The position numbers and the translations under genes are program-made. The notes below the pieces were generated by a model that was not told where the DNA came from, searched no databases, and worked only from the letters and a program-made list of their open reading frames with translations. From Halobacteriovoraceae bacterium (GTDB taxonomy: Bacteria; Bdellovibrionota; Bacteriovoracia; Bacteriovoracales; Bacteriovoracaceae): 64,000 bases of DNA. The stretch's first letter is position 1. Each line of letters opens with the position of its first letter. Below, piece after piece: positions 46,275 to 54,572 of this stretch. The stretch spans positions 194,485 through 258,484 of the forward strand of contig PASN01000010.1 in the NCBI GenBank assembly GCA_002711995.1, written 5' to 3'.

Positions 46275-47063
46275 ATGCTGGGATATTTTTTGGCCACTTT
46301 AATTGGATTGAGTTTGGGATTGTTGGGTGGAGGAGGATCAATTCTCACAGTTCCTATTCTTGTTTACGCCATGAACATGGACGCCAAACTCTCAATCGCC
46401 TTAAGTTTGGCAATAGTGGCAGTGACTAGCCTCATAGGAGTATGGAGTCACTACAAAAATGGAAATGTGGATCTTAAAGTAGCTGCGGTGTTTGCTCCCG
46501 TGGCAATGATTGGCACATTCTTGGGGGCCAAGCTTTCCTCCTTTATGTCAGGTCAGGTTCAACTAATCCTCTTTGCCGCTATCATGCTTCTAGCAAGCTT
46601 TTTCATGCTTCGTCCGAAAAAGGAAAGAGCAGAAGATTCACAATCTAAAGAAATGAACATCCCTTTAATCGCTATCGAGGGGTTGATCGTAGGAGTTGTC
46701 ACTGGCCTTGTTGGAGTTGGAGGAGGCTTCCTAATTGTTCCAGCACTTGCTCTTTTAGGCGGCGTTGAAATGAAAAAAGCGGTGGGCACTTCCCTATTAA
46801 TAATATCATTAAAATCCTTCAGCGGTTTTGCAGGCTATGCGACAATGATTGATATACCATGGGCATTCTTAGGCAAGTTTATACTCTTCTCTGGAGTTGG
46901 AATCATCATTGGATCAGGACTCGTAAAACACATATCCCAAGATAAACTCAAGAAGGCCTTTGCGGTTTTTCTCATTGTGATGGGAATCTTTATTCTGTAT
47001 AAGAATAGAGCACAGTTAATCCCTTCGGTTCAAAAAACAACACAAACAGGCCAGACCCTATGA
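46275..47063 (+). CDS. TauE/SafE-family sulfur-related anion transporter
   Basis: 262 residues with eight hydrophobic helices arranged as two homologous halves, each starting with a glycine-rich hairpin: GLSLGLLGGGGSILTVPILVY and GVVTGLVGVGGGFLIVPAL. This is the TauE/SafE family, which exports or imports sulfite, sulfoacetate or related organosulfur anions. Next to a persulfide dioxygenase, whose product is sulfite, a sulfite-export role is sensible. Ribosome site AAGGAG; the upstream Crp/Fnr box predicts co-regulation with the sulfur operon. Confidence 0.9.
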   Translation: MLGYFLATLIGLSLGLLGGGGSILTVPILVYAMNMDAKLSIALSLAIVAVTSLIGVWSHYKNGNVDLKVAAVFAPVAMIGTFLGAKLSSFMSGQVQLILFAAIMLLASFFMLRPKKERAEDSQSKEMNIPLIAIEGLIVGVVTGLVGVGGGFLIVPALALLGGVEMKKAVGTSLLIISLKSFSGFAGYATMIDIPWAFLGKFILFSGVGIIIGSGLVKHISQDKLKKAFAVFLIVMGIFILYKNRAQLIPSVQKTTQTGQTL

Positions 47064-47174
47064 AGTATTTAGTAATCCTCAGGCCCAGTCGGGAAGACAA
47101 CAACTAAATAAATGAGGATTATATTCCCATTTCCTGCTAATATTAAAGGGCATTAAATTTAATAAGGGCAGTCT

Positions 47175-48095
47175 TTGAGTTCAATTTTGACCATTCAAAT
47201 AGCGTCGCGTCTCAGTGGAGTGAGTATTGATCTCATCAGGGCCTGGGAAAGAAGATACAAAGCAGTCTCCCCCGCAAGGGATAAAGACGGCAGACGATTA
47301 TACGAAAGGCATGAGGTTCAAAAGCTTTGGTATCTTAGAGAGCTAACACAACTTGGTGTTAGGATCTCTGACATTGCCGGACTTTCAGAAAAAGACCTTA
47401 AGAAACGATACACGGAACTGACAGGTAAAAAAGGCGTAGGACTTGGCCCTGATCAAAATCAAACGATTGCCACTTCATTAAAACAAAATATTGAGAGGGC
47501 AATTGAGGGCTATCGTCTTGACATTCTTTCACACGAGGTAAAGAAAGCTTCTATATCCTTGAATAAAAAGCAATTCGCTCTTGAAGTTATTGCGCCAGTA
47601 ATGGGACTTACAGGCAAGTTAGTATCTGAGGGAAGACTCTCAATTGCACAAGAACACGCAATTAGCTCCCTAGCGAAATTTCATATTGGAGCTTTGCTTT
47701 CTCAAATGACATACAAGAATCAGGGCAGTGTGCGAAATATCATTTTTGCCACTCCAGAAAAAGACTTTCATGAATTTGGGATTCTTGTCGCAGCTTTAAT
47801 ATCCCTTCACTACGGACATAATGTTATATATCTAGGTCCTAACCTGCCTGTTTTCTCATTAGTTGAGGCCGTAAAGGCCCTTGAAGCTGACACAGTTGTT
47901 ATAGGCCAAAGCAATCGTCGCAGACAAACAACTACCACAAACTATATAAACGAATGCTTAAACTCTCTGCCGAAAAAGGTCACTTTCTGCTACGGAGGAG
48001 TTACTCTTGAAAACTTGCCACTAAAACTATCATTAAAAAAGAATCTAAAGATCTTTGAAACCTTTAAAGACTTTGATCTCTATATTTCAAAATAG
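47175..48095 (+). CDS. MerR-family regulator with cobalamin-binding domain (LitR/CarH-like)
   Basis: 306 residues from a TTG start. Residues 1-70 form a MerR helix-turn-helix (IASRLSGVSIDLIRAWERRY). The C-terminal half has a helical cap with Glu160-His161 and a B12 Rossmann domain with the lower-ligand motif DFHEFG (Asp197, His199, Gly202), as in light-sensing CarH/LitR, which use adenosylcobalamin to repress carotenoid genes in the dark. However, the tryptophan that shields the adenosyl group in CarH is replaced by Val150, so it may prefer another cobalamin form or not sense light. A carotenoid operon lies about 13 kb away, making a carotenoid-control role attractive but unproved. Confidence 0.85.
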   Translation: MSSILTIQIASRLSGVSIDLIRAWERRYKAVSPARDKDGRRLYERHEVQKLWYLRELTQLGVRISDIAGLSEKDLKKRYTELTGKKGVGLGPDQNQTIATSLKQNIERAIEGYRLDILSHEVKKASISLNKKQFALEVIAPVMGLTGKLVSEGRLSIAQEHAISSLAKFHIGALLSQMTYKNQGSVRNIIFATPEKDFHEFGILVAALISLHYGHNVIYLGPNLPVFSLVEAVKALEADTVVIGQSNRRRQTTTTNYINECLNSLPKKVTFCYGGVTLENLPLKLSLKKNLKIFETFKDFDLYISK

Positions 48096-48098
48096 CAA

Positions 48099-48326
48099 TC
48101 AGCAACAGTTTGTGTGATAGCTCATGAGAGTAAGAATATCTTCAGAGCTCAAATGCTCTACTATCTCAAGCTCTTTTCGATTGAAGCCTTCACCATGAAT
48201 CTTTTCCCAAACCATCTTTGCAATGGTGCTGGAGTCAACATAGTAAAGATCCAAGTTCTCCTTCCTAAGCTGATCAATGATACCATCAATGATTTCTTTC
48301 TGTTGGTCTACTTTTAGCTTTTCCAT
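48099..48326 (-). CDS. Small protein of unknown function
   Basis: 75 residues, mostly helical and charged, ending in a Cys-Cys pair (HTNCC). No family is recognised. There is no ribosome site; a -10 element TAAAAT preceded by TGG ends exactly 6 bases before ATG, so the mRNA is predicted to be leaderless. It converges with the LitR-like gene, 3 bases apart. Possibly a small regulator; low certainty that it is a real gene. Confidence 0.5.
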   Translation of the reverse strand: MEKLKVDQQKEIIDGIIDQLRKENLDLYYVDSSTIAKMVWEKIHGEGFNRKELEIVEHLSSEDILTLMSYHTNCC

Positions 48327-48332
48327 ACCAGG

Positions 48333-48341
48333 ATTTTACCA
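48333..48341 (-). promoter_or_regulatory. Extended -10 promoter giving a leaderless mRNA
   Basis: Minus-strand TGG-TAAAAT, then six bases, then ATG at 48326. Same geometry as the promoter at 15498-15506. Confidence 0.4.
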
Positions 48342-48452
48342 TAAACAATTAGCGGTGAACATTAAGATCGTTTAAAGCAAACTAAACGAACTGATATTTA
48401 GCCTTGGATATTAATACTTGATTAGACAACGCATGAACAAATAGAAATTAAA

Positions 48453-48476
48453 ACCCCATCTCCTCTATCATGGGGT
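48453..48476. promoter_or_regulatory. Inverted repeat overlapping the SOUL-gene promoter
   Basis: ACCCCAT and ATGGGGT form a perfect 7-base inverted repeat with a 10-base spacer, whose end overlaps the -10-like TATCCT (48476-48481). This is 6 bases before the ATG at 48488. The placement suits a repressor site. Confidence 0.35.
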
Positions 48477-48487
48477 ATCCTGAACCC

Positions 48488-49117
48488 ATGAAATTACTTA
48501 TTAAAATGATTATTGTTTTTAGCATGTCGTCTTGTTCTCTTTTTGGCATTCAGTCCGAAGAAGGACCAAGGTATAAGGTCCTTCATAAAAAGGGAGATTT
48601 TGAGATTAGAAGGTATGAATCCTATATTGTAGCCAAAACAACTGTCCAAGGAAACTATGATGATGCCTCAGAGGTTGCGTTTAAAAGACTTGCCGGCTAC
48701 ATCTTTGGAGAAAATAGAAGTGACAAAAAACTTTCTATGACCTCTCCGGTTAAAGTGGAAAAAAGCCTTAAAATTCCTATGACTTCTCCAGTGAAGCTAA
48801 CTAAAGAGAGTGGCAGTTACACAATGTCATTTTTCATGCCCTCTCAGTACAAAAAGAGGGAATTGCCAACTCCTTTGAATGACAAGGTCAAACTTGAGGA
48901 GGTTGAGTCCAAGACGATAGCAAGTCATAGGTATACTTGGCTAAGTTCAAAAGAAAGAAACGATAAAAAGGCCAAAGAGCTAAGAGAGTGGCTCAAAAAG
49001 CTTAATATGTATGAAGCACAAGAAGGATATACCTATGCAGGATACAATCCACCTTGGACCATCCCCTTCCTCAGAAGAAACGAAGTGCATATTAGAGTGA
49101 AACAGCTTCGACGTTAA
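48488..49117 (+). CDS. SOUL-family haem-binding lipoprotein
   Basis: 209 residues from the ATG at 48488 (an upstream in-frame ATG at 48470 lies within the inverted repeat). A signal sequence with lipobox (FSMSSC) precedes a SOUL/HBP fold: YKVLHKKGDFEIRRYESYIVAKT, two repeated MTSPVK motifs, and the C-terminal YNPPWTIPFLRRNEVHI. The family binds haem or tetrapyrroles. As a lipoprotein it would do so in the periplasm or at the outer membrane. No Shine-Dalgarno; a TATCCT element is 6 bases upstream of ATG. Confidence 0.9.
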   Translation: MKLLIKMIIVFSMSSCSLFGIQSEEGPRYKVLHKKGDFEIRRYESYIVAKTTVQGNYDDASEVAFKRLAGYIFGENRSDKKLSMTSPVKVEKSLKIPMTSPVKLTKESGSYTMSFFMPSQYKKRELPTPLNDKVKLEEVESKTIASHRYTWLSSKERNDKKAKELREWLKKLNMYEAQEGYTYAGYNPPWTIPFLRRNEVHIRVKQLRR

Positions 49118-50172
49118 GCAGTTTTAAAAATACAAAGGTTCCCCTCGTCAACTAACGTTGGGTTTGGCCAGGAAAGCTCTTTCGAGATTTTGGTCAGCCA
49201 GCTTCTAGCGTTCCCTTTAGTGACAACTGTAATCTCACGCCTTTTGCTAATTTCAATAATTTGATCAAGAACGTATTTATAGGTTTCTTCGGAGAAGGGA
49301 TCATATAGATAATAAACATCCGCTTCCGGAACATCAAAAGTTTTTAAGGATAGGTCTTGAGTGAAGAACTTGCATTGATTAAGCTTTAAAAAGTCACTTG
49401 CATCGTTTGACACATCAACTCTGTGGGAAACATATTCATAGCCAATAAAATCGACTTCAGGCCAAAGAAGGGAACCAACGAGACCTACACGGCCATAGCC
49501 AGAACCCAAATCCACTAAAGTCTTCCCTTTTGAGAGATTGGAATGCTGAAGCGCCAATAGGATTGTAGAGTATCCAGACTGCACCCCAACACCTGACTTT
49601 TGATATAGCCTCTCTTTAGTTAAGTGGTCCACCACCATGTCTTTATCCAACTGGTAATCAAGCTTGAATATTAAATCTAGCCCATCAAAGGTTCGATACA
49701 AGCATGGACCACTATGTCCCAAATCGATATGCCTTCCCTCTTGTGCCTTTTCTTCAAGAGTAAAGACTTCATGCATACTCTCCAACGTTCTGATTAAAAA
49801 TTCTTTTTGATCTTTTGATGACCTAGAGAGGATTTCTGCAATGACCAGTTTTTCAGTTAAGTCAGTTTTTCGCGAGAGTTCTTTTAAACCAGATGAGCTG
49901 TGATCCAATAACACCGCTTTTAAATAGCTAACCTGTAAAAGCTCTTTATCTAAAGCGCCATCGAGCAGATCCTCATATGATTTATCGGGAAAGTCTCTTT
50001 TCCTTAGCCAAAATTGTTCTTTTAGATATTCGCATGTAGTGGATAAGTAGGCCGAATCAATATACACACCCGCAAGCTCCACAGGTGTGAGTATTTTAAA
50101 ATGCTCATTAATTGCGCTCTCATCGAGGTGAGAATGAAGAATTTTATGAAAAACTGTTTGAGATGAGTTCAT
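49114..50172 (-). CDS. SAM-dependent methyltransferase with unknown N-terminal domain
   Basis: 352 residues from the ATG at 50172; a longer start at 50199 is also open. The C-terminal half (about 190-352) is a class I methyltransferase: motif I LVDLGSGYGRVGL, an acidic post-I region FIGYEYVSHR, and DVYYLYDPF as motif IV. The N-terminal 180 residues (helical, unassigned) may bind substrate. The target is unknown. The start codon lies inside one arm of a 16-base inverted repeat. The 3' end overlaps the SOUL gene stop by 4 bases on the opposite strand. Confidence 0.8.
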   Translation of the reverse strand: MNSSQTVFHKILHSHLDESAINEHFKILTPVELAGVYIDSAYLSTTCEYLKEQFWLRKRDFPDKSYEDLLDGALDKELLQVSYLKAVLLDHSSSGLKELSRKTDLTEKLVIAEILSRSSKDQKEFLIRTLESMHEVFTLEEKAQEGRHIDLGHSGPCLYRTFDGLDLIFKLDYQLDKDMVVDHLTKERLYQKSGVGVQSGYSTILLALQHSNLSKGKTLVDLGSGYGRVGLVGSLLWPEVDFIGYEYVSHRVDVSNDASDFLKLNQCKFFTQDLSLKTFDVPEADVYYLYDPFSEETYKYVLDQIIEISKRREITVVTKGNARSWLTKISKELSWPNPTLVDEGNLCIFKTA

Positions 50173-50212
50173 GATATTTCCATGTCCTAACATAATCATG
50201 GAAATATCATGA
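50169..50212. repeat. 16-base perfect inverted repeat over the methyltransferase start
   Basis: TCATGATATTTCCATG (50169-50184) and CATGGAAATATCATGA (50197-50212) are perfect reverse complements with a 12-base loop. The methyltransferase ATG (50172-50170) is in the distal arm, so a folded mRNA would hide the start codon; alternatively the DNA palindrome is an operator. Nothing similar is seen elsewhere in the window. Confidence 0.75.
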
Positions 50213-50244
50213 GTCAGTGTTTTAAGAGTTTATACCAGCTTTTT

Positions 50245-50553
50245 CTACTTGTTGGCCATTTTTATAACTTCTAAAGTGTCATGGTTGACGTAGACTTTTA
50301 CAGGCCCTTTGGAGTCTTCAAGGGATTTCTTAATACTTTCATACTTCTTGTGCCCTTTAAAAAGCACATACCTTGCAGCATGACGGCGAAATAGAACTTC
50401 CAACGAGTCCTCAGCTTCCACTAATTTGTAGACTTCATCCTCTACCAGCCGAACCTTTTCTGCGACTTCAACCTTCTCAGCGGCTGCATGATTGTTTTTT
50501 GCGAGAACCAACGAGTTAAAAGTCAAAGTTCCAATCATTATAATTAGCTTCAT
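50245..50553 (-). CDS. Small secreted charged protein
   Basis: 102 residues from ATG 50553 (AAGGAT 9 bases upstream), with a signal sequence MKLIIMIGTLTFNSLVLA, then a helix-rich, lysine/glutamate-rich body. No family recognised. Its first 38 bases overlap the end of the protein-glutaminase gene, so they are translated from one transcript; a helper, chaperone or inhibitor for that secreted enzyme is possible. Confidence 0.6.
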   Translation of the reverse strand: MKLIIMIGTLTFNSLVLAKNNHAAAEKVEVAEKVRLVEDEVYKLVEAEDSLEVLFRRHAARYVLFKGHKKYESIKKSLEDSKGPVKVYVNHDTLEVIKMANK

Positions 50554-51343
50554 GTGAATTATCCTTTCCATCATCAACTTGATTTGAAAACTCTTCCAAT
50601 TTGTTCTTTATGTATTCTTCATTCGCCTTGATATAATCAGTAGGCCGTTTTTTTCTCTCATCCGGAAAAGCGTTATATTTTCGAGTGTAATATGAGCGAT
50701 CGACTCTTGCACCTTCATGCTTTGTTTGAATAGCGATCCACTCGCTAAGCGGAACGGGTTTGTCAAAGATTGAGGGATCTAAGACATGGGGGATGTATTC
50801 ATCTTCCATACGTGTTCTTACAATCCTACTCCCTGGTGTGCTATATTTTACTTTCTTTTTTCTACCGGTTTTAACAGCGACCACAGGGGCCACATGGTAC
50901 CACCAAAACACCTTGCCATTTGGTGACTTATCAGTTTCAACTTGTAGGTTGCCTTCTAAAAATACTTTGCCAGAATTAACATTGAACTTGTCTAAAATTT
51001 TGACCATTTCATGTGCCCGGCCAAAACAACCGTCTTGAGGGTAGTCAAAGGGAATGTGGGGAGCCTTGGCTATAACTGTAAACAGGTAATCTAGGTATTC
51101 CTTGGAAACAGCGCTGATTTCAACGTCTCGACCTAAAATATCTTTTACAAAAGCGTTTGATACAGTTCTATCAACTTGGGCAATGGCCTCACTGCTATTG
51201 CAGTCCACCTTTAATGGTAGTGTTGATTCATAAACAGCACGATCAAGCTGTCTTAACTGCTCGGCAAGGTTAAAGCCCAGAAACTCTTCACACTGGCCAA
51301 TCAGAGGCAGAAGTATTAAGAATGTGGCAAGAAGACGCTTCAT
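50516..51343 (-). CDS. Secreted protein-glutamine glutaminase (deamidase)-like enzyme
   Basis: 275 residues with signal peptide MKRLLATFLILLPLIGQC. A papain-like Cys-His-Asp set is visible: Cys106 in DGCFGRAHEM, His150 in WWYHVAP and Asp189 in HVLDPSIF. This is the pattern of protein-glutaminase/glutamine-deamidase proteins, which convert protein glutamine side chains to glutamate. Whether it acts on prey or on its own envelope proteins is unknown. Exported before the small secreted protein, with which it overlaps by 38 bases. There is no ribosome site; a FliA-like TCCGATAA ends 7 bases before ATG, predicting a leaderless mRNA. Confidence 0.8.
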   Translation of the reverse strand: MKRLLATFLILLPLIGQCEEFLGFNLAEQLRQLDRAVYESTLPLKVDCNSSEAIAQVDRTVSNAFVKDILGRDVEISAVSKEYLDYLFTVIAKAPHIPFDYPQDGCFGRAHEMVKILDKFNVNSGKVFLEGNLQVETDKSPNGKVFWWYHVAPVVAVKTGRKKKVKYSTPGSRIVRTRMEDEYIPHVLDPSIFDKPVPLSEWIAIQTKHEGARVDRSYYTRKYNAFPDERKKRPTDYIKANEEYIKNKLEEFSNQVDDGKDNSHEANYNDWNFDF

Positions 51344-51350
51344 AAGAATC

Positions 51351-51377
51351 TTATCGGATCAAACCACTCAACCTTAA
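51351..51377 (-). promoter_or_regulatory. FliA-like promoter of protein-glutaminase gene
   Basis: On the minus strand TTAA, 15 bases, TCCGATAA, 7 bases, ATG. The -10 equivalent differs from the FliA consensus GCCGATAA only in its first base. Confidence 0.6.
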
Positions 51378-51439
51378 GTCACGACCTCATAGTTCACAAC
51401 AAAATCAATAGGATACATCATCCTGCAAAGTGAATTTTC

Positions 51440-52810
51440 TCATGCAGCCTGCTTAAACTTTCTTTTGAAAATGCCCTTAACAGTTATGTTTCCCGCCTCA
51501 ATTTTTCGGAGCATGTCCTCATTTAAAAAGAAACTAGACAGCAACAATACGGCACCAAATGAGTACAATTGAGCGTGTATGGCACCTTCGATGCTATTGC
51601 GATTCATTCCGAATACATAATAAAATAGAAGAAAGACACAAGACTGAGCAACAACTTGGTATAGAGAGAATTTTGGCCTTCCAACGGAATTAAAGAGTGA
51701 TGAGTTCAAGGAGAAGACACCTTTAAGTCCTATGGTTAAACTCGTAAGAGTTAGAAGCTTCAAAAATCTATCGAAATGAGCTTTATCCAGATTGAATGAA
51801 TCAGCAACATTAGCTGAGAATATGTAGACTCCTAATATAGAGAAAATCATATATATACCTATAAGGACATACCCTTTTCGTTTAAGCTTTATAACGGTGG
51901 ATAGATCACCCTTTCCACATTGATAGCCAAAAAGAATGGCCATAGCACCTGACAAGCTAATGGTAAATACTCCAATCATTGCCTCCACTCGGCTCGTTAC
52001 CCCAAAGAGAGTAATGGAAACACTCCCCTCTTTTGCAATGGTTGATGTTATCAGTGTAACCAACGCGGGTGTTATCAGAGCGATGAGTGTGGAAGGAAAG
52101 GCCAAACCAAAAAAAGAGCTATAAAACTTTTTGTCGGACAGGTTTTTCTTCAGACCGTTCAAATCCAACTTAAAACGCCTATGGAATATAAAAAGGAGGC
52201 TTGCAGTCATAATAACCCTAGCGATAAAGGTTGCCATTGCCGCACCTTGCATAGGTGAAAGATCAGACCAAACTCTTTCCACAATAAATGCGTAATCCAA
52301 AAAGACATTTATCAAACTGGTACCTACAACCAGCACAGAAGGTGTGAGTGTGTCACCCGAGCCTTTTAAGGCACTATTCATAATTATAGGAAGTCCGATG
52401 AGAGGAACACTTAAAACCCAGATGTCCATGTATTGGGTTAGCTGAACCACAACCTCATCAGGTACATTCAATATTTTAAATAAAAGTTGGCCGCCAAATA
52501 TAAGTAAAGCAATAACAATAATGGATGATAATAGGTTTATAAGCATAGCGGAGTAGCTTTGCTGTGCCATACTGAAATGATCGCCTTTGCCATTAAAGCG
52601 AGAAACAATGGAGTTTAAGGCAGAGCTCATTCCAAAATTTAAGCAACTTACAATTAAGGTCAGTGGATATACTAATGTAATAGCTGAGAGCTCCTGTTTT
52701 CCAACATTGCCTAAAAAGTAGCTATCCACAATATTAAAGCTCATAATTGCAAACAAGCTAATACTTAAAGGGAGTGCCTTCTTAATAATTCCTACATAAC
52801 TATTATCCAT
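51440..52810 (-). CDS. MATE-family multidrug/cation antiporter
   Basis: 456 residues with twelve hydrophobic helices in two homologous halves (for example NIVDSYFLGNVGKQELSAITLVYPLT near the start and the equivalent AMIGVFTISLSGAMAILFGYQCG in the second half). MATE pumps use Na+ or H+ gradients to export drugs or flavins; the DinF/NorM subgroup is likely but not certain. Strong GGGGGGAAG ribosome site. It is divergent from the glycosyltransferase cluster, so export of a polysaccharide building block is another option. Confidence 0.9.
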   Translation of the reverse strand: MDNSYVGIIKKALPLSISLFAIMSFNIVDSYFLGNVGKQELSAITLVYPLTLIVSCLNFGMSSALNSIVSRFNGKGDHFSMAQQSYSAMLINLLSSIIVIALLIFGGQLLFKILNVPDEVVVQLTQYMDIWVLSVPLIGLPIIMNSALKGSGDTLTPSVLVVGTSLINVFLDYAFIVERVWSDLSPMQGAAMATFIARVIMTASLLFIFHRRFKLDLNGLKKNLSDKKFYSSFFGLAFPSTLIALITPALVTLITSTIAKEGSVSITLFGVTSRVEAMIGVFTISLSGAMAILFGYQCGKGDLSTVIKLKRKGYVLIGIYMIFSILGVYIFSANVADSFNLDKAHFDRFLKLLTLTSLTIGLKGVFSLNSSLFNSVGRPKFSLYQVVAQSCVFLLFYYVFGMNRNSIEGAIHAQLYSFGAVLLLSSFFLNEDMLRKIEAGNITVKGIFKRKFKQAA

Positions 52811-52939
52811 ACTTCCCCCCTCTCAATAATTGTTAATAAAACCTACAGCAAAGAACGCAATGCGTTAACACTTTTTTTACAAAAGATTTTCAACTCAGTT
52901 GAGATGGCGGATCGCTTTTAATCAATTAGTCTAAAGTTA

Positions 52940-53542
52940 ATGATTTACATAATTACAACGCATGAAAGAACCCAGGAGTTATATTAACAAGTCTCAAGTA
53001 TTAGATTGCAACCCATGAACGAAATTATTATTGTGGACAACTCTTCCAAAGAAACGGCCTTAAAGAACAAAGAGTTGTTAGCGGAATTTAAAGGTCTAGA
53101 ATACATTCACAACAGTTTAAACAACCTATACCTATCTTATAATATTGGTATAGAAAGGTTAGATCATAAAACAAGCGACTGGGTAACCTTCCGTACAGAT
53201 GATGATAGGTACTATGAGAAGGCCTATCTAAACCTGCTTGAACAGTACGGATCTGAATACAATGTTATCACAGGACCTTACTGGTATGAAGACGCTTTTA
53301 AGCCGTTGCCTACACCTGAAAGACCTCTATCTACATGTATCTTCAATAAAAAAGTTTTTAAGGAAATCCTCTTTAACTACCATAAAGGTGCTGACTGGGA
53401 GAAGCTTAAAGTAATCTTTAATCTCTACGAAGTGGCATTCGGAGATGAAGGCCTTATGAGAAAGCGTGAACATTCGAAAAGTGTTGATTTTCCTATCCCC
53501 AACAGACCTATTCAGACTTATGTCAATTTTTTTACATTTTAA
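52940..53542 (+). pseudogene. Glycosyltransferase family 2 with internal stop codon
   Basis: One frame from ATG 52940 encodes MIYIITTHERTQELY-stop-QVSSIRLQPMNEIIIVDNSS and continues to 53542. The typical GT2 beginning (IITTHERT, IRLQ, EIIIVDNSS) spans both sides of a TAA at 52985-52987, so the gene is interrupted by one stop (probably from CAA). DWVTFRTDDDRYYEKAYL provides the DXD-like nucleotide-sugar site. Without the first 15 residues translation could restart at TTG 53006 or ATG 53015, losing the first beta strand. First gene of the five-gene glycosyltransferase cluster. Whether it works is uncertain. Confidence 0.75.
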
Positions 53543-53591
53543 ATAGATTAAAGATACAACATTCCAGGCCCAATTTTATACCTTAATGTTT

Positions 53592-54572
53592 ATGAAAATT
53601 GCAGTTATAGGCGTAGATCACAATCCAATCAAAAAGCCCTTTGAGGGTGGCCTAGAATGTTTTATCTACAATCTAACAAAGTCATACGAGGACATGGGGA
53701 TGGATACTACTTTATATGCCCACGAAGACTCTGACACTAACCTGCCATTGAGACGACTTAGAGACTCAAGCTATGTTGACTGGATGCTGGATATCACTAA
53801 ACAAAGTTTTGATATTGTTCACAACAACTCTATATCTCCCTTTCCAATACTTTGGGCCATAAAGACTGGCACAAGAATGATAACAACCTTGCACACTCCC
53901 CCTTATACACATTTAAAATGTGCCGCCATTTTTTCGAATAAGCACGACAATGTTTCCTACATTGCTCCTTCAAAATACTTGGCCAAACTTTGGGAACCGT
54001 TCACTGGTAAAAAGATTCAGGTAATACCAAACGGAATGGATACGAACTTTTGGAAAACTAAAAAGGCGAATCCCAACTGTGCACTGTGGACAGGCAGGAT
54101 TCTTCCAACTAAGGGGACAGACATAGCGATTAAAGCATGCCTTAGTGCAGAGATACCTTTAAAGATAGCTGGACCGATTTCAGACATGACATATTTTAGA
54201 GAAAAGATATCACCTCACCTCGGAAGTTCAATTAGCTATTTAGGTCACCTTAATCAGACGGAAGTTAAAAGTTGTTACAAAAATTCAGCAGTGTCTATTT
54301 TTTCTCCACGTTGGGGCGAGCCTTTTGGGCTTACAACAATTGAGTCTATGGCAACAGGAACTCCCGTGGCCGGATTTGGCACAGGAGCATTTCCTGAGTT
54401 GATAAGTAAAAAGTCGGGAATAGTTTCCAAATTTAAAACAATAGATTCTCTTTCTAAAGCTATTAAATGCTCCTTGAATCTTGAGAACAATAGCGTTGTG
54501 CGTGATGCCGCCAGGTTCTGCCACACCAAAATGATACAAAGATACTTAAGACAGATGGAGTTGGTAATTTGA
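53592..54572 (+). CDS. Glycosyltransferase family 4
   Basis: 326 residues from ATG 53592 (an ATG two codons earlier is possible). GT-B fold: N-terminal MKIAVIGVDHNPIKKPFEGG, a hinge VIPNGMDTNFW, and the donor-site region EPFGLTTIESMATGTPVAGFG with the conserved ExxxxxxxE. It moves a sugar from a nucleotide-sugar donor to a lipid or glycan. It is part of a plus-strand run of five glycosyltransferases, probably building one surface glycan. No strong ribosome site. Confidence 0.85.
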   Translation: MKIAVIGVDHNPIKKPFEGGLECFIYNLTKSYEDMGMDTTLYAHEDSDTNLPLRRLRDSSYVDWMLDITKQSFDIVHNNSISPFPILWAIKTGTRMITTLHTPPYTHLKCAAIFSNKHDNVSYIAPSKYLAKLWEPFTGKKIQVIPNGMDTNFWKTKKANPNCALWTGRILPTKGTDIAIKACLSAEIPLKIAGPISDMTYFREKISPHLGSSISYLGHLNQTEVKSCYKNSAVSIFSPRWGEPFGLTTIESMATGTPVAGFGTGAFPELISKKSGIVSKFKTIDSLSKAIKCSLNLENNSVVRDAARFCHTKMIQRYLRQMELVI

